From: Woeseiaceae bacterium | GTDB lineage: Bacteria > Pseudomonadota > Gammaproteobacteria > Steroidobacterales > Woeseiaceae | Direction of reading: 5' to 3' | Length of the DNA: 64,000 nucleotides | NCBI GenBank assembly: GCA_028280615.1 | Contig: JANQLK010000031.1 | Location: forward strand, 186,001 to 250,000 | Program-made: the position numbers and the translations under genes | Notes under the pieces: model-generated | What the model was told of the DNA's origin: nothing | The model's database searches: none | The model's input: only the letters and a program-made list of their open reading frames with translations | Shown: positions 51,240-59,899 of the stretch, one piece after another | How positions within the stretch are numbered: the first letter of the stretch is position 1 | How the letters are laid out: every line of letters begins with the position of its first letter

Positions 51240-52706
51240 ATGAGTAGTCAAAACACTGAGGGCTTACACCAGTCTTCCGCGGGACAACAGAGGCGGACGG
51301 GCTCAGACGCAAGGAATAGTAAGCGGACCGAGTCCACGATACTCGTCGCCGACGACCAGCGTGACGTCCGCGAGGCATTGCGACTGCTGCTGTCGAAAGC
51401 GGGGTATTCCGTCAGCCTTGCCGCGAGCGCGCAGGAAGTGCTGCAGGCTGTCCAGGCAGGCGGCATTGCCCTGGTGCTGCTTGACCTCAACTACACGCGC
51501 GACACCACGAGCGGACGCGAGGGGCTGGGCCTGCTGGAACAGATCCGGGCGCTGGATCCCGACCTGCCCGTCGTCGCCATGACCGCATGGGGATCGGTCG
51601 ATGTGGTGGTTGCCGCGATGCAGGGCGGCGCCCGCGACTTCATAGAAAAGCCCTGGGACAACACCCGCCTGACCACGCTCATCCGCACCCATCTCGAACA
51701 CAGCGCCGCTGCGCGTGGAGCCCGTCGATACAGGGATATTGCGCGGATTCAGCGCGAGGAACTCGGCCCCGCTAACGCGGACCAGGTCGTGGCAGAGTCG
51801 CCGCGCATGAAGCAGGTGCTGAAACTGGCCCGCCAGGTGGCGCGTTCGGACGCCGCCGTGCTGATCACGGGCGAAAACGGCACCGGTAAGAATCTCGTCG
51901 CCGACCTGATTCACTCCTGGTCCAGGCGCAGCGATGAGCCGTTCGTGTCGGTCAACATGGGCAGCATCCCGGAGTCGCTGTTCGAGAGCGAGATGTTCGG
52001 CCACGTGCGGGGCGCGTTCACCGACGCGCGCGAGTCACGCGCCGGCCGCTTCGAACTGGCCGATGGGGGCACCCTGTTCCTGGACGAAGTGGGCAACCTG
52101 CCGACATCACAGCAGGCCAAACTGCTGCGGGTGCTGGAATCAGGTCGCTTCGAGCGGGTCGGCGGCAGCCGCACCCAGACCGCCGACGTGCGCGTGCTCA
52201 CGGCAACCAACGCGGACTTGCCGGCAATGATCGAACACGGCCGCTTTCGGCGCGACCTGTACTTTCGACTGAATACCGTCGAGATCCGCATTCCTCCGCT
52301 GCGCGAGCGGCCGGAGGACATTCCCGTGTTGGCCGAGCAATTTCTCGTGAACCAGTGCCGTCGTCATGGCCGCGAATTGCGCTGCGGCACTGCGGCGATA
52401 GACGCCCTGCGGGCCCACGACTGGCCGGGCAATGTGCGTGAGCTCGCGCACGCCATTGAGCGGGCCGTGCTGCTGTGCGGCGGTGACGAAATCGGTCCGC
52501 AGGAACTACTGTTGTCACCCCCCGGTGGAATCGCGATCGGTCAAGGCGAGATCATGAAGCTCGAGGAAGCGGAGCGCGTGCTGATCCGCAATGCGCTCGA
52601 CCGCTATGACGGAAATGTTGCGGAAGCCGCCCGTGCCCTTGGACTTAGCCGTAGCGCCATGTACCGAAGGCTCGAAAAACTCGGTATCGCCCCGGCGGGC
52701 GACTGA
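51240..52706 (+). CDS. Sigma-54-dependent response regulator (NtrC family)
   Basis: A 488-residue regulator: receiver domain about 32-150 with phospho-acceptor Asp82 (ALVLLDLNY) and Lys137 (FIEKPWD), AAA+ domain with Walker A GENGTGK (211-217), Walker B TLFLDEVGNLP, and a C-terminal Fis-type helix-turn-helix (GNVAEAARALGLSRSAMYRR). The sigma-54 contact loop reads GAFTDA at 258-263 instead of the canonical GAFTGA. It probably controls this exporter operon from the signal of the adjacent kinase. It starts 35 bases after the ATPase gene. Confidence 0.88.
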   Translation: MSSQNTEGLHQSSAGQQRRTGSDARNSKRTESTILVADDQRDVREALRLLLSKAGYSVSLAASAQEVLQAVQAGGIALVLLDLNYTRDTTSGREGLGLLEQIRALDPDLPVVAMTAWGSVDVVVAAMQGGARDFIEKPWDNTRLTTLIRTHLEHSAAARGARRYRDIARIQREELGPANADQVVAESPRMKQVLKLARQVARSDAAVLITGENGTGKNLVADLIHSWSRRSDEPFVSVNMGSIPESLFESEMFGHVRGAFTDARESRAGRFELADGGTLFLDEVGNLPTSQQAKLLRVLESGRFERVGGSRTQTADVRVLTATNADLPAMIEHGRFRRDLYFRLNTVEIRIPPLRERPEDIPVLAEQFLVNQCRRHGRELRCGTAAIDALRAHDWPGNVRELAHAIERAVLLCGGDEIGPQELLLSPPGGIAIGQGEIMKLEEAERVLIRNALDRYDGNVAEAARALGLSRSAMYRRLEKLGIAPAGD

Positions 52707-52718
52707 TTCGAGAGCGCC

Positions 52719-54020
52719 ATGTCCCGCTGGTCAATCGAAAACCGGATCGCGCTTGCAGTCGCGAGCTCCGGCGGGCTGATCCTGCTGTTCTGGGCAATCC
52801 AGTTGGCTATCACTCCGGGCGTCGAGCCGGCCGCATGGCTGGTGTGGGGTATGGCCGCACTATCGTTGCTTCTGCTGACGGTGCGCGTCCGTCGCCGCGT
52901 GCTGGGGCCGGTGGCCAGTCTCGCCAACATCCTCGAGGCCATCCGTTACGAAGACTACGGCCTGCGGGTGAGAACCGATCGCGGTGGAGTGATGACCGAG
53001 CTCGCGCGCGAGATAAACCTGCTGGCTGAGGAGCTGCGCAGCCGGGCCCGGGACGAACGGGAGTCGCGCGCCCTGCTGGAAAAGGTGATGCAGGAGGTCG
53101 ACCTTCCGGTGTTCGCCTTCGATGCGTCCTCCAAACTGGTGATCGCCAATCCCGCCGCGGAGCAGCTCATGGGTTCGCGGCTGGCGGACGGAGGCAGAGC
53201 CGCGCAAATCGGCGTCCAGGCCCTGCTGCGAGACTCGTGGAATCAGCCCGTCGACCTCGCCCTGCCGGGAGGGACCGGTCGTTTCGTTGTCCGCAAACGG
53301 CCGTTCCGAATGGAGGGTCGGCCGCACACCTTGCTGGTGCTGACCGAAGTCAGCAGCGCCTTGCGGGCCGAGCGACAGGAAGCCTGGCAGCGCCTGGTCC
53401 GGGTTTTGGGACACGAAATCAACAACTCGCTGGCGCCGATAAAGTCGATCGCCGAAACCCTGCGCGACACGGTCAGGCGCGAGGATGTGAAGCTCGATCG
53501 TGACGAACTCGGAGACGGCCTGGATCGCATCGCCAACCGCGCCCACGCGCTGGGTCGGTTCGTCGGCGGCTATGCGGCGCTGGCCCGGCTACCGGAGCCG
53601 AATTTGAGAGCGATTCGCCTGACTGCACTGGGCGACCGGGTGGTTTCCATGGAGACGCGTGTCCAGGTCGCGCTCGAAGGCCCCGACGTCGAGGTCGAAG
53701 CCGATCCGGACCAGCTTGAACAGGCCCTGATCAACCTCGTCAAGAATGCCGCCGATTCGGTGGCCGCGCATGCGGGCGCAGTACGTCTCAAGTGGAGCCG
53801 TAACGGCAGCGGGATACTCATCGAAGTCCTCGATGACGGACCCGGGCCACCGGAATCCGAGAATCTGTTCGTGCCGTTTTTCACCACGAAGCCTGGCGGC
53901 AGCGGCATCGGCCTATTGCTCGCGAGGCGCATTGCCGAGCGGCATGAGGGCTGGCTCACGCTGGAGTCGCGGGATGACGGCGAGACCGGGGCCTGTGCGC
54001 GAATGTGGTTACCGTGTTAG
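52719..54020 (+). CDS. Membrane sensor histidine kinase
   Basis: A 433-residue kinase with two N-terminal transmembrane helices (ALAVASSGGLILLFWAIQLA, AAWLVWGMAALSLLLLTV), almost no periplasmic loop, a HAMP-like region, a PAS-like segment (EVDLPVFAFDASSKLVIANP), phosphorylation motif VLGHEINNSLAPIKS with His232, then N box LINLVKNAADS, DDGPGPPESENLFVPFFTTK and GGSGIGLLLARRI. The short loop suggests it senses a signal in or near the membrane, perhaps transporter activity. It is 12 bases after the regulator. Confidence 0.88.
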   Translation: MSRWSIENRIALAVASSGGLILLFWAIQLAITPGVEPAAWLVWGMAALSLLLLTVRVRRRVLGPVASLANILEAIRYEDYGLRVRTDRGGVMTELAREINLLAEELRSRARDERESRALLEKVMQEVDLPVFAFDASSKLVIANPAAEQLMGSRLADGGRAAQIGVQALLRDSWNQPVDLALPGGTGRFVVRKRPFRMEGRPHTLLVLTEVSSALRAERQEAWQRLVRVLGHEINNSLAPIKSIAETLRDTVRREDVKLDRDELGDGLDRIANRAHALGRFVGGYAALARLPEPNLRAIRLTALGDRVVSMETRVQVALEGPDVEVEADPDQLEQALINLVKNAADSVAAHAGAVRLKWSRNGSGILIEVLDDGPGPPESENLFVPFFTTKPGGSGIGLLLARRIAERHEGWLTLESRDDGETGACARMWLPC

Positions 54021-54062
54021 GGCGGCGACACCAACCCGGCACCAATCTATAGGTTGAACGAT

Positions 54063-56483
54063 ATGAACAACACTGCTTCGAATCTCTGGTATCCGCTGCG
54101 CGATTCGTGCCGCTCGCTGCTCAAGCGCTGGCGCACGAGCGCGGTCGTCATTGTGACCCTGGCCCTGGGGATCGGTGCCAACGCGGTGATCTTCAGTTTT
54201 ATTCAGGGCATCCTGCTTCAGCCACTGCCGTACCCGAACGCTGACCAGCTCGTTCGCATCAACACGTTGCGCGGTGGGGAAACGGGCCGGATTTCGATCA
54301 AGGATGCGAGCGACCTGGCGCAACGTACCGGTCTGTTCCAGGACATTGCCGTGCACAGCGACACCGATGGCGGCTACAACCTGAGCGGATACGGTCAACC
54401 GGAGGAAATCCCGGCACTGCTGTGCAGCCGAAATCTGTTCGATGTCCTCGGCGTTCAGCCGCTGCACGGCGGCACCTGGCCGGAAGAGGCGGATCGACTG
54501 CGCAATCACAGCGTCGTATTGGGGAACGGAGTGTGGCAGCGCCACTGGGGCGGATCCCAGGACGCGCTAAACGCTACGCTCACACTCGACGGCGCGGAGC
54601 TTTACCGGGTCTACGGCATGATGCCGTCCGGGTTCGACTACCCCGGTGGGGTCGACATCTACCGGTCGATTGCATTCGTCGATCTGGATCATGAGAACCG
54701 TAGCGACCGCTACTATCATGGCTTGGGTCGCCTCAGGCCCGGAGTCGGCATCGACGAGGCACGACAGGCGCTCGATACCGCTGCCCGGCAGCTGGCAGGC
54801 GAATTCCCGGATAGCAACGCTGCAATCGATTTCCAGCTCAGACCGCTCAAGGAACTCTACGTCGGCGATTTGCGGCCCTACCTGCTGCTGCTTCAGGCCG
54901 CGGTACTGCTGGTCCTGCTGATTGCCTGCGTCAACATCGTCCACGTCTTGCTCGCGCAAGCCCTCGTGCGCAACCGTGAAACGGCGATCCGGCTGGCATT
55001 GGGCGCCGGTCAGCGGCAGATTCTGCAAGCCTGGCTTCTGGACTGCCTGCTGCTCAGTTTGGCCGGCGGTGTGCTGGCCATCGCGGTGGCTTACGGTGGC
55101 GTTCATGTCCTGAAACAGCTGTTGGCCATGGAATTGCCACACTGGATCAGCATCGAAGTGAATCGAAGCGTGCTGCTGTTCACGCTGGTCGTTTCGCTGC
55201 TGGCCGGCCTGCTGACCGCCCTCGCGCCGGCCCGCCAGGCTTCCCGGTCCAGCCCGTTCGGCAGCCTGGGTACGGGCAGCCGCTCGCAAAGTCAGAACCG
55301 GGGGCAAAAGAACTGGCATCGGCTCATGGTCGCGACACAGGTCTCGCTCAGCATAGTGCTGTTGATTACGGCCAGCCTGCTGGTGAAGAGCTTCCAGGGA
55401 CTTGAACGTGCGGAAATGGGTTTCGATCCGGACGACCTGCTGACGTTCAGAGTCAACCTGGGTTGGTTTGCCTACGATGAAGCGGACAAGACCCGTAGCT
55501 ACTACACCCGGCTGGAGGAACAGCTGCGAGGCCTGCCCGGCGTTACCGACGTTGCATTGAACAGCAATATGCCGCTTGGCGGTGTCAGCCAACAGCGCAC
55601 GATCGCTCTGCCCGGACAATCCGAGCATGAGCGGGACCGCAACCCATTCGTAAGCCTCCAGGTCGTTAACCACGGTTACTTCAGGACGATGCGTATCGGC
55701 CTTTTCGCTGGCAGATCGTTCGATGCGAGCGATCAGCCCGACGGCGTTGGCGGTGTCGTCATAGGCCGCCGTCTCGCGGAGACGTTGTGGCCAGGCCGGA
55801 GCCCGATCGGCGAGCGCGTGGAGCTATCGGGATTCAACCAGGAGACGCTGCAGGTGATCGGCGTAGCCAACGATGTCATCCATACCGACGTGGGGGTTCA
55901 GCCGGGCATGGACGTCTATGTCAGCCGCTACCAGTTTCCGGATCTCAACGCTTTCGTGCTGCTGCGATCGACGACTGACCTCCAATCCTTGATGGCGGCC
56001 GCCAACGATGTCGCCCTCGGCATCGATCCCGACCAGTCCACCTGGCAGCCGGTCGCGATGGACGAGCGGATCGCCAACGCTATCTGGCAGGAACGCCTGA
56101 CCAGCCGCCTGGTGCTGGTCTTTGCATTGCTGGCGGCGCTGCTGACGGCCGTGGGCATCTACGGCGTGCTGTCCGGCCACGTGCGCCAGCGCCGGCGTGA
56201 GATCGCCGTGCGCCTCGCCATCGGTGCCCAGCCCATGGATTTGCTGCGGGCCGTGTTCGGCGATGCGCTGCGAATGGTCGTCGTCGGTCTCGGGGTTGGA
56301 CTCGTAGCGGCTGTCTTGGCGGCGCATGGACTCCAGAGCCTGCTGTACGAGACAAGTCCGTTCGACCCGCTAATCCTGGCTTTGTGCGTGGTTTTTCTTC
56401 TCGTAGTTGCCGTGCTCGCAGTCTGGTCCCCCGCGCGCGTCGCGCTCAAGACCGAGCCGGCGATGATGCTGCGCGAGGAATGA
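54063..56483 (+). CDS. MacB/FtsX-type ABC permease
   Basis: An 806-residue permease with two repeated FtsX-type units: N-terminal helix (SAVVIVTLALGIGANAVIFS), a periplasmic MacB-like domain, a helix cluster near 280-390 (LLQAAVLLVLLIACVNIVHV, LLLSLAGGVLAIAVAYGGVH), a second periplasmic domain and a final cluster (LVLVFALLAALLTAVGIYGV, LILALCVVFLLVVAVLAVW). The duplication resembles the orphan permease family of acidobacteria rather than single-unit MacB. It should export with the ATPase and adaptor above. I prefer the ATG at 54063 over the TTG at 54054. The regulator and kinase genes are inserted between it and the ATPase. Confidence 0.85.
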   Translation: MNNTASNLWYPLRDSCRSLLKRWRTSAVVIVTLALGIGANAVIFSFIQGILLQPLPYPNADQLVRINTLRGGETGRISIKDASDLAQRTGLFQDIAVHSDTDGGYNLSGYGQPEEIPALLCSRNLFDVLGVQPLHGGTWPEEADRLRNHSVVLGNGVWQRHWGGSQDALNATLTLDGAELYRVYGMMPSGFDYPGGVDIYRSIAFVDLDHENRSDRYYHGLGRLRPGVGIDEARQALDTAARQLAGEFPDSNAAIDFQLRPLKELYVGDLRPYLLLLQAAVLLVLLIACVNIVHVLLAQALVRNRETAIRLALGAGQRQILQAWLLDCLLLSLAGGVLAIAVAYGGVHVLKQLLAMELPHWISIEVNRSVLLFTLVVSLLAGLLTALAPARQASRSSPFGSLGTGSRSQSQNRGQKNWHRLMVATQVSLSIVLLITASLLVKSFQGLERAEMGFDPDDLLTFRVNLGWFAYDEADKTRSYYTRLEEQLRGLPGVTDVALNSNMPLGGVSQQRTIALPGQSEHERDRNPFVSLQVVNHGYFRTMRIGLFAGRSFDASDQPDGVGGVVIGRRLAETLWPGRSPIGERVELSGFNQETLQVIGVANDVIHTDVGVQPGMDVYVSRYQFPDLNAFVLLRSTTDLQSLMAAANDVALGIDPDQSTWQPVAMDERIANAIWQERLTSRLVLVFALLAALLTAVGIYGVLSGHVRQRRREIAVRLAIGAQPMDLLRAVFGDALRMVVVGLGVGLVAAVLAAHGLQSLLYETSPFDPLILALCVVFLLVVAVLAVWSPARVALKTEPAMMLREE

Positions 56484-56505
56484 AAGCTCGTATGCCTTCG
56501 CCCCC

Positions 56506-56539
56506 AAAAAAAAGCGGCCCCTCCGAAGAGGGGCCGCTT
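56506..56539 (-). terminator. Rho-independent terminator of the TonB receptor gene
   Basis: A perfect 12-base stem, 56512-56523 with 56528-56539, closed by the tetraloop CGAA; on the minus strand it is followed by eight T (56513-56506). It lies 25 bases after the receptor's stop and would also separate it from the convergent exporter operon. Confidence 0.9.
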
Positions 56540-56564
56540 GAGGCCTTGCTATAGCTCCTAGAGC

Positions 56565-59528
56565 TTACTGCCGCCAGGTAGCGCGGATGTAGCCGGTGCG
56601 GCCGGGCAGGTCGTGAACGACCTGGCTCATGCCGATGACGCCGCACGGGAAGCAGATCGGCGGGTCTTCGTCGAGCACGTTGTTGAAGCCGAGCGCGAAG
56701 GTCAGGGCGCCGTCACCGAAGTCGGGCGTCCATGCGACGCGAAGATCGGTGAACGTGGCGGAGTCCACCTTGTTGCCGCCCTCGAGGTCCATTTCGTCGT
56801 CAAACCGGAACGTGATCGATGATTGCCAGTTCTGGTTGATCAGCCAGCTGATGTTGGTTACGGCCCTGAGCTCGGGAAACGCGCGCTGGAACGTCTCGTT
56901 CGTGTGCGTGCCCTTGCGGTCGATGACGGTCGTCGAACCGTCCGGGTTGTTGATGGACTCTTCGAACTCGGTCAGGAACGTCGCATTGAAGTCGACGTTG
57001 AACTGGCCGAAGTCCCACTCCGGGCTCGAGTAGCTGACCATGACGTCAAACCCTGACGAGTTGACGCTGCCGATGTTCTGCAGCTGGTTGTCGATGACGT
57101 CCAACGTGCCGTTGGCGGCTCTCGGTGTCAGCTCGCATAGATCGGGTCGCAGCGTGTTGACGCAGGCCACGAGGACATCGCTCGGGTTAAAGCCCTGGAT
57201 CGCGTCGTCGACCTCAACTGTGTAGTAGTCAACCGATGCGGTCAGGCCCGCGATCCAGTTCGCGTCGAAGGCGCCTTGCCAGACGACGCCGGCCGTGTAC
57301 GCCTCCGACGTCTCCGCGACGAGGTCTGGGTTGCCGGCCGATATCGACGACAGGCTAGGGTTGTTCTGCACGAAGTTGACCGGAACGCCCAGCGTTGCGC
57401 AGTTGTTCTGGATCGTCTGCGATTGCGGCGTATCGCGGCCACCGTTCGCCGAACCGAACTGGGCGAGGACGTCGGCGCAGGGATCGAGGAACGTGAAGTC
57501 CTCGCGTGCGGCGCCGCCGAACAGCTCGCCGATGCCCGGCGCGCGGAAGCCAGTCGAGAACGAGCCGCGCAGCGACAGCGAGTCGATCGGCCGGAACAGC
57601 GTGCTGGCCTTGAACGTGGACTCCCCACCGGACGTCGAGTAGTCGGAGTAGCGAGCGGCAACGTTCGCCTCCCAGTACACGTTGTCGTCGATCAGCGGCA
57701 GGATCGCCTCACCGTAGAACTCGGTCACGTCGAACTCGCCGGCCGTCGCGGCCGACGGAATACCGGCCGTCTCGCCGCGCTCGGCGACCGGGTCCGGACG
57801 GAACGAGCCTTCGTGTTCACGGTACTCGAAACCGACCGCGAAGCCCGCCGTGCCGGCCGGCAGTTCGAACAGGTCGCCGCCGAAGTTGGCCGCGAAGTTC
57901 ACGAGTGTCTGCTCGGAGAAGTCGCGCTGCGTGTAGTTCACGAAGTCGCGCATCTCCTGCGTTATCGAGCCCTCGCCGTTCGCGCCCTGGCCACCGAAAA
58001 AGTTGTACGGCACACAGCCCGGTGTCGCATCACAGACCGCGGGGTCGCCCAGGGCGACCGCCAGTCGCGCCGCGTTATGCGAATTCAGCTTTTCCTGGAA
58101 GCCTCGGTTGTCGCCGTAGCTCGCGTAGGCGTCCCAGTAGAAATTGCGGTTCGACGCACTGAAGTCGCCCTGCAGCCCGACGCTACCCATGTAGGTGTTG
58201 ATGTCCTGGAAGAACAGGCGGCCGCCCGATTCCAGCGGTCTGCGGCCGAAAAAGGACATCGTGCCGTCGGCGACCGACAGGTCGACACCGAAAGGGTTGA
58301 ACGGATTCTGCGCCGAGATGACGATGTTGTCGGTAATGCGGTTGCCACTACCCGCGCCCAGGTACAGCGGCTCCGGCGCCGCTTTCGTCGCCGACGAGCG
58401 GTTCGTATAGGAGCCCGTGAAAAACAGCTCGACGTTCGGCGCGAGCTGGTGGCGCGCTTCCGCGTACAGGTTGACGCGCTCGTTGGGCGTCCTCAGGTAA
58501 TTGTAGGTCGGGCCGTTGTAGTTGAAGCGGTCGTCCGCCGTGAACTGGTTGAAGTCGCCCCCGTTCAGGTTGGTCGGATCGAAGACCGGAATGTTGCCCA
58601 TGCCGTCGTTGATGACGCCGTCGTTGAGCGCAATGCTGGCGCCGCTACAGGCCGGATCGGTCGTTCCGTCCGGCAACGTGCAGGTGGGATCGAGAATTCC
58701 GTCGCGAAACAAACCAAATGCGGGACCCAGGTCGAAGCGGCCCTGCGGCGTGAATGATGAGCAGAACGTGCCCGCGACGTCGCAGGATGTCGCGTCCGGA
58801 TTCGGGAAAGCCGAGCGCGCGCGATCGGCCGTCTCGATGCCGCCTTCGTCCTTCCAGCTGGCGCTGACGAGAAATCGTGTCGTGTCGTTGCCGCCGCCCC
58901 AGAGCGCCGACAGCTGGTAGTCCTCGCCGTCGCCTTCATCGAGGTACGCGCCCGTCTGGGCGTCGAGCCGGAACCCGTCGAAGTCCGACTGGGTGATGAT
59001 GTTGACGACGCCGCCGATTGCGTCCGAACCGTAGATGGCCGAGGCGCCGTCCTGAAGGATTTCGATGCGCTCGATGACGTTGTCCGGAATCGTGTTCAGA
59101 TCAACCGTGGCCGGTACGCCCGATGCCGAGGCACCCGCGACCCAGCGCCGCCCGTTCACGAGCACCAGCGTACGCTTGGCCTCGAGGTTTCTGAGCGAAA
59201 GCTGTACCGATCCCGCGCCGATGCCGGCTCCGTCCTGCGGGAAGCCCGAGTTGCCGGGCACGTTGAACTGCGAGTTCGGCGCCGAGCCCGTGATGGGCAG
59301 GTTCTGCAACGCGTCGCCCAGGTTGGTCAGGCCGGTCTGTTCGATCTGGCTGAAACTTAACTCGGTAATTGCCGTTGCTTCGTTCAAGGGGTCGCGGCGG
59401 ATTCTCGATCCGGTAACTACGACCTCCTCCAACTCCGCGGCCTCCTGCGCGTTCGCAACGTCGTTCGGTGCGAGCGCCAGTCCGCCGACGGCGCAAACGA
59501 GCGCCGCCATAGATACTGCGTACTTCAT
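56565..59528 (-). CDS. TonB-dependent outer-membrane receptor
   Basis: A 987-residue outer-membrane receptor. Signal peptide KYAVSMAALVCAVGGLALAP, a possible TonB box in AELEEVVVTGSRIRRDPLNE, plug domain with QLSLRNLEAKRTLVLVNGRR and IPDNVIERIEILQDGASAIY, then a long barrel with alternating aromatic strands and TGFRAPGIGELFG. The type resembles those paired with peptidases and taking up peptides or oligosaccharides; the ligand cannot be told. ATG at 59528 with GGGGGA six bases upstream; a run of 11 further codons upstream is not likely. Several Cys pairs in loops (ADVLAQFG and NNCATLG regions) suggest disulfides. Confidence 0.92.
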   Translation of the reverse strand: MKYAVSMAALVCAVGGLALAPNDVANAQEAAELEEVVVTGSRIRRDPLNEATAITELSFSQIEQTGLTNLGDALQNLPITGSAPNSQFNVPGNSGFPQDGAGIGAGSVQLSLRNLEAKRTLVLVNGRRWVAGASASGVPATVDLNTIPDNVIERIEILQDGASAIYGSDAIGGVVNIITQSDFDGFRLDAQTGAYLDEGDGEDYQLSALWGGGNDTTRFLVSASWKDEGGIETADRARSAFPNPDATSCDVAGTFCSSFTPQGRFDLGPAFGLFRDGILDPTCTLPDGTTDPACSGASIALNDGVINDGMGNIPVFDPTNLNGGDFNQFTADDRFNYNGPTYNYLRTPNERVNLYAEARHQLAPNVELFFTGSYTNRSSATKAAPEPLYLGAGSGNRITDNIVISAQNPFNPFGVDLSVADGTMSFFGRRPLESGGRLFFQDINTYMGSVGLQGDFSASNRNFYWDAYASYGDNRGFQEKLNSHNAARLAVALGDPAVCDATPGCVPYNFFGGQGANGEGSITQEMRDFVNYTQRDFSEQTLVNFAANFGGDLFELPAGTAGFAVGFEYREHEGSFRPDPVAERGETAGIPSAATAGEFDVTEFYGEAILPLIDDNVYWEANVAARYSDYSTSGGESTFKASTLFRPIDSLSLRGSFSTGFRAPGIGELFGGAAREDFTFLDPCADVLAQFGSANGGRDTPQSQTIQNNCATLGVPVNFVQNNPSLSSISAGNPDLVAETSEAYTAGVVWQGAFDANWIAGLTASVDYYTVEVDDAIQGFNPSDVLVACVNTLRPDLCELTPRAANGTLDVIDNQLQNIGSVNSSGFDVMVSYSSPEWDFGQFNVDFNATFLTEFEESINNPDGSTTVIDRKGTHTNETFQRAFPELRAVTNISWLINQNWQSSITFRFDDEMDLEGGNKVDSATFTDLRVAWTPDFGDGALTFALGFNNVLDEDPPICFPCGVIGMSQVVHDLPGRTGYIRATWRQ

Positions 59529-59633
59529 GGTATTCCCCCGTAGGATGTAATTCAGACTCATACGCCAAACGTTTGCCTTTCCTGACGATGAGCCTAGCCC
59601 AATGCCCCGTTAACCTCCCCGGTCAACGCTTTC

Positions 59634-59661
59634 ACGATAGCCAACTTGTCCATCAAGTCAA
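59634..59661 (-). promoter_or_regulatory. Candidate promoter of the TonB receptor
   Basis: On the minus strand TTGACT (59661-59656) and TATCGT (59639-59634) with a 16-base spacer, about 105 bases before the start codon. Pattern match only. Confidence 0.4.
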
Positions 59662-59677
59662 CAAAAACCCGTCACTT

Positions 59678-59692
59678 GTTCGTCATACGAAC
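59678..59692. promoter_or_regulatory. Palindromic operator-like site GTTCGT-CAT-ACGAAC
   Basis: Two perfect 6-base arms with a 3-base spacer, located just upstream of the candidate -35 of the receptor promoter. A related palindrome occurs at 61736-61747. Position fits an activator or distal repressor site; no regulator gene is encoded nearby. Confidence 0.4.
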
Positions 59693-59899
59693 ATTCTTGG
59701 ACCGGGAAGTTCCCAATTTGTTGCACACCCGCACCGAGCGGCAGAGATTCGCAGCAAATTTCACACCCTTGTTGTTGCGCGCGTGCAACAGTCGATTGCG
59801 CGTAGTTCCGCCGCCGGCGGTCGAGCCGGGCAACAGCGACATGCTCTATAGTGTTCGCCCCTGGCCATCGACGGCCGGTACCCAGTAAAGGTATTCACC

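Larger units (their letters stand above)
59529..59899. other. Divergent regulatory gap between receptor and hydrolase genes
   Basis: 371 bases with no gene. It contains the candidate receptor promoter, a 15-base palindrome (59678-59692), and a possible -10 (TATAGT, 59847-59852) for the hydrolase without a convincing -35. A Thr/Ala-type frame on the plus strand has no protein character. It is the obvious place for shared control of the two divergent genes. Confidence 0.55.
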
